In this document: positions 46,067-58,350 of the stretch, in pieces | Numbering within the stretch: position 1 is the stretch's first letter | How the letters are laid out: each line of letters opens with the position of its first letter | NCBI RefSeq assembly: GCF_016920785.2 | Contig: NW_024609955.1 | Span: 744,001-808,000 of the forward strand | Source of the DNA: Ixodes scapularis | Taxonomy: Eukaryota; Arthropoda; Arachnida; Ixodida; Ixodidae | Length of the DNA stretch: 64,000 nt | Direction: 5' to 3' | Made by a program: the position numbers and the translations under genes | Notes under the pieces: model-generated | What the model saw: the letters and a program-made list of their open reading frames with translations, nothing else | Databases searched by the model: none | What the model was told of the DNA's origin: nothing

Positions 46067-46323
46067 GAATTATGAAAGCTGTCGGCACTAAATAATGAAG
46101 CACTATACCTTTCGGCCTTAGATAAGGCCAAAGTTACGAGCCATCTGTACTACCCGTACCTCCGATACATCAGGCGACTCCCCTGGAAGGGCTATACCTT
46201 TGCCAGGGGTGTCACCTGACGTATCGGAGGTGCAGGATTGGTGCGGATGGCTTGTAGCTATGGGCTTCAAGAAGACAGAAAGGTCTAGTGCTCCGTTATT
46301 TAGTGCAAACAGCTTCCATGTTC
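46067..46323. repeat. Fold-back element with ~120-bp arms
   Basis: Arms 46067-46186 and 46203-46323 are inverted copies (for example ACCTCCGATACATCAGGCGA against its counterpart, and CACTAAATAATG near the outer end) separated by 16 bp. Similarity is roughly 80-85 percent. There is no coding capacity. An RNA through this region would fold into one long hairpin. Confidence 0.85.
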
Positions 46324-47016
46324 AAGCAAGCCGAAGTCACATGAAACTTTTGAGGTATGGATTGGTATGGAGGGTTCATAGGCTCTGTCATTCAATATAC
46401 TAACTTGTATAATTTTTTATCCTTACACAAAACAACAAGAGTTCAAGAAGAAAAAGAGCACACAACCTCTACTACTCATTGCCAGGATTTCGTTTGTGTG
46501 AGATCAGCTGCTCGTAGAGATGACAGCTGAACAAACAAACGAATTAAGAAGTTTTGCCACAATGCCTTTATTGGAAGAAGGCATGCCTTGCTTTAAGTTG
46601 GGAGAAATTTTACATTACAGTTGTCCTTGCGCTCGCCATCTAGATGCCCCTCCATGCTTGTGCTTATAGTTGTCCTTCAATTGGAGACCTCTTCATTATC
46701 TTCATGGTGCATATAAGAGCAGCCTGAAATAAAGAGCAGAAGAGGATTCGAAATCAATACACAATCACAACAAGCTGCATATGACATACATGGTTAACAT
46801 CAGCAAGCAGCGTGTTTACTACCTAGCCCAGCTTCCCTTTCTACTGCACATGATATATAAAACAAAGCTCCCATAAATTGAACCAAAGTAAAAATTTGCA
46901 TTGATTTGAATACCCAACACAACAAGTGCTTGAGAAATAAAACTAGCAAATTAAAATTTGCATAACTATTCAGTGATATTAAGCACAATCAAGTGAGCCA
47001 TATCTCCTTTAGAGTA
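46324..47016. other. No recognised gene
   Basis: AT-rich spacer between a fold-back element and a pogo-type element. Only short frames are present. Confidence 0.5.
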
Positions 47017-48427
47017 TACAGTAGGCTCGCAATTCAAACTCTGAGATTTAATACCTCTGGTTAAGTCAAACAAATTTCAAAACTTGGGCTGTCCCGCTAC
47101 GTTTTCAATGTATTCATAAGCCGCTTAATTTGAACGACGTTTTCGTGTAATTCAAACTCTTTGTTCTCGCGGCCCCGTTGAGCGCACTTCTTTCCGCGCA
47201 CCGGTGCACTGCGGAGAAGCAGCACCTGTGAAGCTTGCTTTCACAGGCTTTGTTTTTCTGAGGTGCACTGGTGCTCAGTAAAAAGCACACTCTACAGGGC
47301 TAAAGCAGAGCAGAGCCGTACATATAGATCTTGGTATATGAAAGGAGCAAGCAGAGCCAAGGCCTGCATCAGACGCAGATAGAGGGTTCGACAATCTCTC
47401 TCGGCCAACCAGAAGCTGAAAATAATCCCCTAGCTATGGTAGCGAGAAACGGTTTTGATAAGTGCCTAAGAGTTAATTGTAGTAACTCTCCATGGTTGAA
47501 AATATGGTGCACGCAGTTTCGATTATGGTTACGCAAGTAGATGTAGGAAACTAATGTTCCGCTTGATTTCTGCTTTGCTCAAATGAAGTCTGACCGCTTC
47601 GACGCCTGGTGTACGGATTACGTCAATCGTTCAGCTGGTTGTGCATGTTTTTTATATTTTCTATATCTTCCACCGTGATTTTGTATGACCACGATCAAAA
47701 CATCACTGCACCCCAGTCACCGAGAGTTACTCCGACGAGCTCATTAATTTTGTTTCTCACAACCACTGCCAGGATATTATGCGCGGCTGCTGGTTGGCCA
47801 CATACGAATTTGTGAAAATGCTCTGGAACACGCCCAGCCCACCTTAACCGAAAGGCGCCTCCTCATTTGCCTTCTATACATCCAAATGAATGGTTAAACT
47901 ATCTCTATATACGTCTCTGAAGCAGGGGACACATGAGCGGCAAAAACGGGCGCCGCGCGGCAGTTTCCATATCAATTTGCAAGGATGCTGTGATGTGGCG
48001 GCATGGCTTTATATCGCAGTGTTCACGCAAGTTGCTATAGAAACTGCAGCACAATGCCCATTTCCATTACTCATGGGTCCCTGCTTAACAGTCCCTAATA
48101 GACAACTTTTTTTCTGGTTGAACAAACTTAATTTTGTTTTGAGGTGTCATGTGCTGTCTAAACAGTCCCTGATAAACAACATTTTTGAGGGTCGAATAAA
48201 CTTGTGTCATAAATTTTACCAATGTTTCATGAATGGCATACCAGCTTATGATTAATGGGCCTGTGCAGAGGAAATCATGAAATATCTGTTTTGTATGTGT
48301 AGCCATCCATATAGAAAATCATAATTTATCTTGCAACATATTTAGATGAACTTCTGATAATTTGAGCTTTTGATAATTCATGCAGAATTCGTGGCTTCCT
48401 GGAGTTTGAAATAATGAGTCTACTGTA
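47017..48427. mobile_element. pogo/Tigger-type element without transposase (47019-48425)
   Basis: Left CAGTAGGCTCGCAATTCAAA (47019) and right TTTGAAATAATGAGTCTACTG (to 48425) are inverted with a few mismatches. TA flanks both ends. Both the CAGTAGACTC start and the TTCAAACT block are typical of pogo-like Tc1/mariner relatives. The interior has no DDE frame, so it is a deleted, non-autonomous copy of 1.4 kb. Confidence 0.7.
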
Positions 48428-50149
48428 TGTCACATTCAAATTAATGGTTTAGCTTCTTGGGTTTAATTGTATATGAACGTTTTCCTTTGGCAGTGCATTA
48501 AATGTAAAATAGTACAGCAATGTATAAGCTCTAGTTTGTGCACTGGCACAGGCTCGTGCAAATAAGTCAAACTAGCATTAAAGGGAACCTGGAGCACTTT
48601 GTAAGAAATCTGAGTTAGGAGCAGACTTACAAAGAATTTTGGCTCGTTAATTCAGTAATCGCACTAAACTTGGGCAAAAGTCAACGTAAACTGAATTTAT
48701 TTTGAATATGTGCAGCAATTATAGCAGGGCATGCACTGAGCCTTTCTTCCACATGTAACCTGTCCAAAGCTTCGTGACATCATCGTTGGCATCCCCAAGT
48801 CAGCCTATTGGCAAGCAAGGGTTGTCGGACCCTGCTAATGACGTCACTTTTGGTAGTCTTTACCTCCGTTCTTTCGCTCTGCTCTGCTCGGTGTGCCGCA
48901 ATGAGCGGGGCAACGCCGACATTTTAATTAACGACTACGACGCTGCTACTAACAAGATTAACAGAAAACTTTGACTTGACTCGAGATTTCTTTGGCTGGG
49001 TCTTTGGTGGCTCATGGACTGGGAAGCGCAGTTTGTGGATAAGCGTCCCAGCGTGTCCCTACTTGGCAACATGTGCCGCTTAGCATATCCAGTTCAAATC
49101 TAGCAGCCAAACACGGTATCCTGGCAACAGCAGTTAGACCAAGGCGTAATTCAAAGGTAGTCTAGATTGTGTTTACCATTTATAAATGTCCAGGCACGCC
49201 TGTCAATTAGCCCATCCAGAGGCTTTCGGAGATTGTCACGAGAGCCAGCAGGTTGTCTTGGGCAGCTCACTGTCAGCCACTCTGTCCCTCTGTGCACAGT
49301 GCCACCTTCATGAGCTCCCACTGAAGAAAAGAAACAATCTGAAAATTGTAATGACTGCAATGAGAACCAATCAGAACATCCCAGCAGCAGATGCTACAGC
49401 ATGGTGTCTGGAATGCACCTCTGCATTCTAGCATTCTATACCACCCACTCATTAAAGGTGGTCTCTAAGCGACAGCATTAAATGACGCCACAGTAGCCAT
49501 GTCCTGCTGTCGGATGAGACAACCCTGGCGGTTGGTTGTACAACTTCTGGCAAAAAATATGAGCTAAAGGCAAACGTCACTGCTCTCGCAACATCCAAAA
49601 TCCTGGCTGCTAAAGCTTCTGTGGACTGTCAAGCTGAGGGATATTCTCTTCCCCGCAGCAGAAACTACCTCAATAGCCATGATGTCCACAACCTGTAAAA
49701 AAATCCCATGGAAAGTCCATTCAGGAGCAAATGGGTAGCTCTAGAGACAACCTGTCGCACTATGAAACCATTCCACAAATCTGCCATAAGCAGCAGCACT
49801 TCACTTAAAAAGTACAGAAGTTTGTGTTTTTCATACATTTCGAGATGAAATTGTATCTCTGGATTCTCTTAAGACTCTATAGTTTCCAAGCAGAGATTTA
49901 TGGCTGAGTTCCTGAGTAGGAAGGTTTATGTGTCACACCACACGTGTCTTTTGCTGACATTCAGACAAAGGAAGGCTGAATATCCTTGATCGATGGTGAT
50001 TAGGGTGGAAATCTTCAGGCTTTTGCAATCGCCAACTTCCTCAACATTACCATTTTTCCAGTTCATAGACACCCTGCACGAGGTTGAGTTGGGTACCAAT
50101 GGTCATTAACAACTGCATGAGTGACCTGCACACATATGTGGTAACTACT
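48428..50149. other. No recognised gene
   Basis: Mixed AT-rich sequence. TTAAAGGGAACCTGGAGCAC at about 48579 resembles the end of a TTAA-targeting element, but I found no matching right end. Confidence 0.4.
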
Positions 50150-51040
50150 GGGTGTATCAAGGAGAGCCAGGCTCTTTAAATTGACCGGAAAATTCGGTTT
50201 CTTAACCTATCGCGCTATGACTTGTGCAGCGTTGCCCACAGATGGTGCACTTTTTTGTAAAATTTGCAAAGAGCTAACTTGCCCGAAGAAAAAGTAAAGA
50301 AAGAAAAAGGCTTAGCTCCTATGGAAATGCGGCAAAGGCAAAGGTTTTCAAACAATACGGCACCATTTCGCACGGGAGACAAGAGATGGCGCAAGCGGCC
50401 TCAATGCCAACTGCGCCAACGAACGAGCATACGGCACCGAAAGCTGGCGTCTTTAGCAGACAATCTTTTCAACTCAAAAGTAGAGTGCATTCCGCAGGCG
50501 GCGACAGTCGCAGAAACAAAAACAGGCGCGGTAACAACACGGAACTGCAAAGCAGATGACATCGGTACTCCGAAAAAAACAGTCAAAATATCCCAACAAA
50601 CCACTTTTCTAATTGATTATGTGTCCATTCAATATGTTTTATCAGTAAGGATAATAAAATAATGCAATGGCAACTGATATCAGAAAAGCTCGTGCCACTT
50701 TTGAGTCGAAAAGATTGTCTGCTAAAGGCGCCAGCTTTCGGCGCCGTATGCTCGTACGTTGGCGCAGTTGGCGTCGTGACCCCTTGCGCCATCTTTTGTC
50801 TCTCTAGTGAAACGGCGCCATATTGTTCGAAGACCTTTGGCTTCGTCGCATTTCCATAGGAGCTAAGCCTTTTTCTTTCTTTACTTTTTCCTCAGGTAAG
50901 TTCGCTCTTTGCAAATTTTACAAAAAAAAATGCACCATCCCTGAGCAACGCTGCACAAAGTCGTAGTGCGATAGGTTAAGAAACCGAATTTCGCAGTCGA
51001 TTTAAAGAGCCTGGCCGCTCCTTGATACACCCAATATACA
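50150..51040. repeat. Large inverted repeat, ~340-bp arms, ~205-bp spacer
   Basis: The left arm (50150-50490) and right arm (50695-51040) match in inverted orientation at roughly 85 percent. Examples are GGGTGTATCAAGGAG, TTTAAA then GAC, TTGTAAAATTTGCAAAGAGC, AAGGCTTAGCTCCTATGGAA and GACAATCTTTTC. The left arm plus spacer carries a 132-codon basic frame of no known family. It may be a fold-back transposon or a hairpin-RNA locus. Confidence 0.88.
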
Positions 51041-51108
51041 ACAGCCATATTCATCCTACTGGTCAAAGTGTTGGCTTACGTCCAAAAACATGGAACGTTG
51101 GCAGGTAC

Positions 51109-51277
51109 CTATAGTCGGTGACAGGTCAAGAATGAACTGAAAGCTCCTCCCACCTCTTTCCCCTTTAGCAGAGCAAATGCTGGAAAAGAGGGCGCCTCCT
51201 CTCCAGGGTTCAGTCTGCTATAGTAGAAAAAGGTGGGAGCAGCTTCCACTTCCTTATTGACCTGTCACCGACTATAG
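51109..51277. mobile_element. 169-bp MITE with ~45-bp inverted ends
   Basis: CTATAGTCGGTGACAGGTCA at 51109 is mirrored by TGACCTGTCACCGACTATAG ending at 51277, and the similarity extends inward through the CTCCCACCT/AGGTGGGAG blocks. Flanking TA can be read as the target duplication, suggesting Tc1/mariner-type mobilisation. Confidence 0.8.
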
Positions 51278-53098
51278 AATGTGAGCAACCAATGTGGCTT
51301 TTATCTTATTCTGGGCTCGCTTTTGTTTTTGAATGTGTTTACCTGTGTGCCTGCATTTCTAATTGTTTTATTTTGGTACATATGCACGGGCGTATTTCTA
51401 CCTTCACGACTGACTACATACTTCCCCTCCCCTCAATAATGCCTTCGGGCAGTGCAGGGTAACCCGAAAGTAAAGAGATGTGAATGTGCCTGCCATGCTC
51501 GGCAATCCCAATTCAACTCCCTCAATTGCAATCCTCGTACAAAAAAGATGCACTCTAGCAACTGCGTGGTTGACATGCCAAAACCCAAACTCAAACTGAG
51601 ACCAAAAGTACAGAACTACGTGGTGCGCTAACACAGAGCCATTTGCACCTGGCTGCCCCCCCCCCCCCCCTAGCTTTCTTTTTATTGCCACAGAAAGTGG
51701 TGTACAAGAAAAGACGGGTTGCTTTTTTGTTTTAACTCAGAAGAGTAAATTGAAGGCTTTAGTAACAGCCAATGCTAATCGAACACTTTCCAGAATGCTT
51801 CTTTGTAAAAAAAGAAAAAAAAAAAAGCTCACGCTTGGTTTTTTTGTGTTTGCATAATTAACTAGCTCCGCAAATGCAGCTATTCGTAATTCCGTGCACA
51901 GACCAAGCAAAGGACCATGAACACTTACCAACTATCGTACCTACCAAGTGCTCAACCCCCAGCTCTCTATGATTATCTCCAATTTAGAGTGGGCGTTTGT
52001 TCGGTATTTTACAGTTTGTAATGTTGTTTGTTTTGAAAATCAAAATGTGAGATAAATCCAGCAGGGCGCTGTGGAAGCAGTGCAAGGACCCTGTTTCACC
52101 TTTTACAAAGCATCCTGTCTCCAATGGCAGTAGAGGAACAGGGGGAGGGCTGATGCGCCTGCAGGCGCTTGCCGTGTTGATAGCTGCCATCTGGACTGGC
52201 AGCTCATCGGCAGCTTCTAGTCACCTGCAGTTTTTTCGTCATCATACAGACTTCTTGCAACATCATGAATAAGACTCAGACTGACATTCTGGAACAAAAA
52301 AGATACCAGAACTTGCTTCACGGATCAACAAAAGAACAAGTGCAACATGACGCTTCTCTTGTCGTCGATAGTGCAAAGACCATGACGACACCACCATTAA
52401 ACTCAATCAAATAAGAAAGATTAACTTCTGCATGAAGTAATTGTATTAAGAACCGTGTGCATGTGGAGCTTAGATACCTACCGGTGCCTTAAAAGATCCC
52501 GGGAACTTCAACACAAATTAAACACCACCTAGAAATAGCACAGCTCGCTTGATAGGCACATGCACAGCAATCAACAAGCCTTTTGACGTGTTCTGTAGTG
52601 CTGGCATAGAAATCAAGAATCAGCACCGGAGATGTGGTCAAAATACTTCGGGGTAGTACAATGCGCAAGTTTATCCTGAAGCTACTGTTGATTACATTCA
52701 CCTAATGTGTTAAAGCTGGTTCACACTGTTGCAACCGACTATGACCAAGTTGAACAAAACAGGGTTTTAAGTTCCTTACGAATAACATTGCTGCTGCGCA
52801 GCACGATCATAAGCTGTCACAAGAGGCTTGAAGACTGGTTTTATCACACTCAGTCCTAGCGGGTAGCAACAGTGTGGACCAGTCTTTTAGACTAAAATTG
52901 TACCCAGCACTGGGTTTTGGACATGGTTCCAAAAATGCTTTAAGAGACTCTCTTCAACTTTAACAGAACCTCAAGTATTTAAAAGTTGAAGTAGGAAGCC
53001 TTCACATTCAAAGCTGGATCTCCTTGATTTGAATGTGTCTCCACTGTACAAGCGAGAGCGCCTGGCAGGTGTGGGAGTTGGCTTGTGGCTGTCCCTAT
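51278..53098. other. No recognised gene
   Basis: Only short frames. A C run lies near 51656-51670. Nothing else is recognisable. Confidence 0.45.
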
Positions 53099-53195
53099 TT
53101 GCACACCGAGTGTGGATAGTAGTGGATTCTAATCCGCACTCCGAGTGTGAATAATTTTGGATTCTTATCCGCACTCCGAGTGCGGATAAGAATCC
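53099..53195. repeat. ~35-bp tandem repeat ending in a perfect 18-bp hairpin
   Basis: Units of the type CCGCACTCCGAGTGTGAATA, then ATTTTGGATTCTTAT recur from 53099. The last unit forms a perfect palindrome, with arms 53159-53176 (GGATTCTTATCCGCACTC) and 53178-53195 around one C. Confidence 0.85.
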
Positions 53196-53248
53196 ACTCA
53201 CTGGCCGGCGGCGCCGAAGGGATACCAAGGGCACCGCCCCCCCGGCTC

Positions 53249-53270
53249 GGGGGGGGGGGGGGGGGGGGGG
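53249..53270 (+). repeat. G22 homopolymer
   Basis: Twenty-two consecutive G. A second run of fifteen G lies at 53450-53464 after a TG repeat. Both are prone to length errors and could form quadruplexes. Confidence 0.9.
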
Positions 53271-53636
53271 TGTTGTTTGCCCCCTCACTCAAAAACAAGT
53301 TGGTACGACACTGGTCCCCAGCCATTTGTTACTGTAGATTTTTTCTTTTTTAATAGAATGATGTGCACGTTCGTAAGTTGACGATATATGTCATGGCTGT
53401 TTTGGGTGCGGCAGCAGCGGAAGTTTTGAACATCTGTGTGTGTGTGCGTGGGGGGGGGGGGGGGAAGCAATTGCATCTTGAAAATTGTTTGCTTGCCGCC
53501 CCCCTCCCCCTTCCTACATTACTGCCCCCACCAGCTAAGCACCACAGAATGTTGATGTGCTGACCATGGCAAAGCTTCCGTTTTCGGAGTGCAAAAAGGG
53601 AAAGCCGTGCGAGTCTTCATTGCGAGCTGTTCACTA

Positions 53637-53818
53637 TACAGTAAAACCTCGTTATAACAAAATGGGATATAACAAACTAATGGATATAACAAAGCAATCA
53701 TAATTCCCCTTGCTTGCTAATAGTATGGAGAAATGGACATTGGCTATAACAAACTAATGGTTATAACGAAATAACTACGACCGCTCCTTCAACTTTGTTA
53801 TAACGAGGTTTTACTGTA
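53637..53818. mobile_element. 178-bp pogo/Tigger-type MITE (53639-53816)
   Basis: Perfect 23-bp inverted ends, CAGTAAAACCTCGTTATAAC continuing to AAA, with TA duplications at 53637-53638 and 53817-53818. The interior repeats GATATAACAAACTAATGG twice. Non-coding. The terminal sequence is the familiar pogo-family type. Confidence 0.93.
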
Positions 53819-55739
53819 CAAGCGAGAGCACCTGCCAGGTGTGCGATTTTTACACTGCAACTTTCTTGAGCATTTTAATCAAATTGTATAGGCTATATCT
53901 TTTAAACCCTGATATGGGGAACGCTAAAAAAACGAACGAACATCTCAGGGTTTACAAGATGTCGATTAATTACCAGCTCGCCTGCGCTCTATCACTGCTT
54001 ACATATAACCTCTTTCCTCAGCCATGTAAAGTATGTGTGCATCCCCGGGTTCTAGAAGTCACGAATATGACCGGGGTAAACTAAAACGCCATTAAGGCAA
54101 ACAATAATAATCTTCATTAGCTACAGTAGTAGTACTCTGGGTGGCTCGCAAGGCTAGACATATATGCAGGGCCCGTAAGGGAGAAAACAACGGAAGTTAC
54201 GAGTTTAACAGGGTCCTGTCAACACTTTTAAGCAACTCGCCTGAACACCGACGACACAGAGAGCAGGCCAGCGTGGGGCACACGCCGTACGCGAGCGCTA
54301 CGACGACGCCCAGCATGGAGCGTGTTCTAACCCACTGAAACCCGCTAAACGCCAGCACCCCAACCGCGCCATCCCGCTGGACGCAGCTCAAAAAGCCAGC
54401 GCGCGCTGACCGAGATACGCTGTCGCAAGCGTGAGAAAGGACGAGACGACACGTCAAAGTAAAAACCATCCAATTCTTCACGCGTGTCGCCGTCCCGAAC
54501 ACATTCAAGGCGTTCGTTCTAAGATCCGTTTCCAAGCGTTTGACAGCACAGCTCAGTTTAGCGCGCCTGGCACTTACAGCGTGTCCGAAGGGCTCGCCGA
54601 TAGCAACGCGAACTTCCGAAACAATCTGATCAGCGTCTCTGCAGTGCTCCGGTATCGCAGAACATTCACGGGATTCTCAAGATAGCGGCTAGCATTTACG
54701 CAAGGCTTCAACGAACAGCCTCCACAAGCGATAGCGATCGTTTCCCGAAGGCAGCCAGCATCCCTCAGAACTGCGACGCGACACGAAATCGCGGAGACCG
54801 CTCAAGCGTCGAAAAAAGTTAAATATCATCCGAATTACGGTGGCAACGTAAGCTACGGTGCTCGGAAGATCATCCAGCACATGTAGATGATACTCTTCGG
54901 GCATGCATTATGAATATGAAATCGAGAAAACTTACCTAAACAATCATTTGACCCCACACGTTGAAGGTTCAAACAAGTCTTTGTCTGCACGGACGGGACG
55001 GAAAAGAATCCAGACTCCAGAAGCTGCTTGTGGCTTTAGATTAGACTTCGGATTGGCTGTAGCTTTGGATCGGGCAAGTATACGGCTGCGGCATATAGTT
55101 TCGGTTTCGACCCAACTCTACTGCAGTTTATATTTCGGTGGCCGGTGTCGCTACCGTGGCCAGCCATTACTGGAGTTATCTTGTTCTCTACGCAGTTTGA
55201 AGTCAATTTTTTGGGCAAGCAGACATAATCTCCCAGCTTCTTCTCCTGTTATACATTCCATGATAACCTTTGTTTGCTGACTGAAATCTACGTCAACTTA
55301 TGTGCAAAAAAGAAAAAAAAAGGAACAGGGTGTTCGACATCTTAATTTAACTTGACTTTTTTTTATATGTGGGGATATGCAATATCTTAATTAATTATTG
55401 GATATTTGTTTTGAGATTTATGTTATGCTTAAAAACTATTTGTATATCTATTTTTTTTTTTTTTTGTCCGAAGCTTTGGTCGAGTTGCGGGGCTTAGTAA
55501 CAGCGGGTTATTTTGAGATTTTCATACACTAGTGACGTAGGTAGAGGGGAGGCGGGGGGAGATGTCAGGGGGGAGCCCTCTTCCTCCTGCCTCTTTTTCA
55601 TCCTTGTCCCTCCTGCTCCTCCCTCCTCCCCCTTCTCCTCCTCCTCCCTCTCGCTTGGTGCATTGTGGGAGACGTCCCATAATGCAACACGCGCGGCACC
55701 GCGGTGCATTCTGGCACGTTTCCCATAATGCACCGCGCG
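53819..55739. other. No recognised gene
   Basis: Several frames of 70-125 codons on both strands lack recognisable domains. A C/T-rich tract occupies about 55570-55660. Right of it the sequence becomes GC-rich towards a minisatellite. Confidence 0.4.
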
Positions 55740-56430
55740 GTTGCGCCGACGGCGACGCGTCACGCCGGCGCGTTACGGCTACCGTTACGGTCGCCGTCGG
55801 CGTAACGCTTTTTCGTTACGCGACGCAAAGGCGTGACGAAAAAGCGTTACGCGACGCTGACGTGTCACGAAAAAGCGCTACGCCGACGCATCACTAAAAA
55901 GCGTTATGCCGACGCGTTACACGACGCCGAGGTGTCACAGACAAGCGTTACGCCGACGCGTCACAAAAAAGTGTTACGCGACGCCGAGGCGTCACGAAAA
56001 AGCATCACGCCGACGCGTCACGAAAAAGCGTTATGCGGATGCCTTACGCGACGCCAAGGTGTTACGAAAAAGCGTTACGCTACGCCGAGGCCGAGGCGTC
56101 CCAAAAAAACGTTATGACGATGCGTTCCACGACGCCTCGGCGTCAGCGTAACGGTTTTTCGTGACGCCTCAGCGTCGCGTAACGCGTAGGCGTAACGCTT
56201 TTTCGTGACACCTCGGCGTCGCGTAACGCGTAGGCGTAACGCTTTTTCGTGACGCCTCAGCGTCGCGTAACGTTTCCACGTAACGCTTTTTCGTGACGCG
56301 TCGGCGTCGCGTAACACTTTTTCGTGACGCGTCGCGTAACACGTCGGCGTAACGCTTTTTTGTGGCGCGTCACGAAAATCTGTTACGCCGACGCTTTACT
56401 GTTTAGCCGACGGCAACGCCGCTTAAGCCA
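55740..56430. repeat. CpG-rich minisatellite in inverted halves
   Basis: The left half (55740-56120) is built of variants of GACGCGTCACGAAAAAGCGT, then TACGC. The right half (56125-56400) carries the inverse GTAACGCTTTTTCGTGACGC repeatedly. Unit spacing is irregular, about 25-50 bp. CpG is dense throughout. Long frames on all strands here are by-products of the repeat, not genes. Confidence 0.88.
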
Positions 56431-56652
56431 GAAATGGACGCCGAAGAGCAGCGCTCGAAGATGAAAGAAACATCAATCAATTCAGGTTTTAAAGTCTGAT
56501 GGTTAAGGTTTTATAGGCCAAAATGCTTATGTGTCTAAATATTCCTAGTACATATGGAAGAATCCCGGCGATGTTGCCGCGACTTGGCTGGTGCAGTGCC
56601 GTCATTCGGTGGTTGCAAAACAGAGCCCGATATAGAACTTCATATATTTTCA

Positions 56653-56885
56653 GCTGGAAGCTGGCAGAAACGGCAAATGTTGCCGTCATGTGGCCGTCAT
56701 GTAGCCGGGATGCAGCAATATCTTTTGGAAGCTGGCAGAAACGGCCAATGTTGCCGTCATGTAGCCGGGATGCAGCAATATCTTTTGTAAGCTGGCAGAA
56801 ACGGCCAATGTTGCCGTCATGTAGCCGGGATGCCACAATATTGGTTGGACGCTGGCAGAAACGGCCAATGTTGCCGTCATGTAGC
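56653..56885. repeat. 60-bp minisatellite, about four units
   Basis: GAAGCTGGCAGAAACGGCCA, then ATGTTGCCGTCATGTAGCCG, then GGATGCAGCAATATCTTTT repeats with starts near 56653, 56729, 56789 and 56849; the first unit has a 16-bp extra duplication. The period is divisible by three, so frames stay open on both strands. Confidence 0.9.
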
Positions 56886-58350
56886 CAGTTTAGTGACGGC
56901 ATCATGAATGCTGGCTCTAGACTGGTCAAGCTGGGCCCATATGGGGCCACCTTAACCATGCTGAGACCAATGTCGGCACAATATCTTGTGCTGCCTGGGG
57001 CGTGATGCCGTTGTTCTGTCAACACTAAAAGTACACCAAGTGCAGTGTAGCTCAACCCGAGTTTCAGCTTCATTAGAAAGAAGAGCAGCCGGTTCCCCAG
57101 CGTCAAACACAGCTCCGCTCGGGGACAAGGGGCAGCATGCTCAAAAACAAAGCAAATGCACTCATGCTTAAATTTCAAATGCCTTGTAACGAATCCTCTG
57201 AATGTTGGATGCCTTCATGACCTCCGAAGAAACTTGTCCTCTCAGCTGGACCTGAATATTTGAAGATACCCATGGCCGGTGCTGTGTCCTAAAGTCGCAA
57301 ACTTCGCGATGTGTGATTTGTGTGCAACCATCTCCACCTTCGAGGAAGCACGTGTAGGCTGCAAAGCCTCGACTGTAAGTACCGAGATCATCGGTCTGGA
57401 TGTCCTTAAAGAGCATTTCCTATTTTGCGAATTTAGAGAGGCCAGCCATGAAACGTGCATTGTTTTGGTGCTGAAAGACAGGTGCTCTAAGGGAGCTAAG
57501 GCTCTATGTGTGCACTGCGGCGTGTGTTACAATCACCGTACTAATTTTGATCTGCCACAGAATTAGTCTTTCCGCTATTGGCAGTGAGTGGCTGTAACTA
57601 GCATCCCGGATTCCCTGACCCCAACTGCGACGGCGCAGGTCAGTCGGCACATATTTTTTTATTATCCGACTAGCTCGGCTTTTGATATGCAGATTTAGTG
57701 AATGACATATCACCTGGTTTTCTGATGCTTTCCCGAGTTTCTGTTTCAAAATACCACCTCCCAACAAAAATTAAAAAGAAAAATTGGGTTCGATTTTTGG
57801 TCTGGTTATGCAAAACTAAGAGATTGATTCCTCTACGACTTTTTGAAGAGCTGGTTATCTTAGCTCGCGTCTCCAGTTTAGCATTGTCCTGACTTCGATG
57901 TATTCTGGTTTGTGTCAGATACCTACTTGAACCGCAATAAACTCACTTACTTTGTTATTATTGGCGAATCTCACTTCGAGTGATCCATTCGACGGAGAGT
58001 GCAGTAGCACTTCCCATGATCATAAAAATCATTAAAGCAATAGCGAAAGAAGTGTCGAAAGCACGAGCCAGGTTTTTTTTTTTTTTAAATGCACGGTGTT
58101 CTTTACCTTCCGATTGGCTCATACTCGAGTATATTTTTTATTATTTTTCTACCTTTCGGGGTCTGCATAAAATCAATGCCGGCTCAGACTCAAGTAAATA
58201 GCGTACCGAAACAAAATCGATTTCATAGTACGGCTGTAACCGTAACAAAGCTGCCAGTTTTTCGGTTTGAGTTCCTACTTTTCAGCTTCTGTTGCATTTT
58301 GCTGCAATCAAAAGATGGCTGGGAACAAGTCAAAATAACAACCAACTCAC
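56886..58350. other. No recognised gene
   Basis: A 95-codon plus-strand frame (57279-57566) is cysteine-rich (several C-x2-C pairs) and could be a piece of a TRAF-like zinc-finger protein, but I cannot support that. Otherwise AT-rich. Confidence 0.35.

Noticed and set aside
48579..48970. TTAA-targeting MITE starting TTAAAGGGAACC
   Set aside because: No matching inverted right end was found.
52971..53353. Proline- or glycine-rich frames on both strands
   Set aside because: They are produced by the G22 run and adjacent simple repeats.
55562..56317. Several 70-110-codon frames on both strands rich in RHEKALR or KKRYA repeats
   Set aside because: They are translations of the CpG minisatellite in different frames, with no codon bias or domain.
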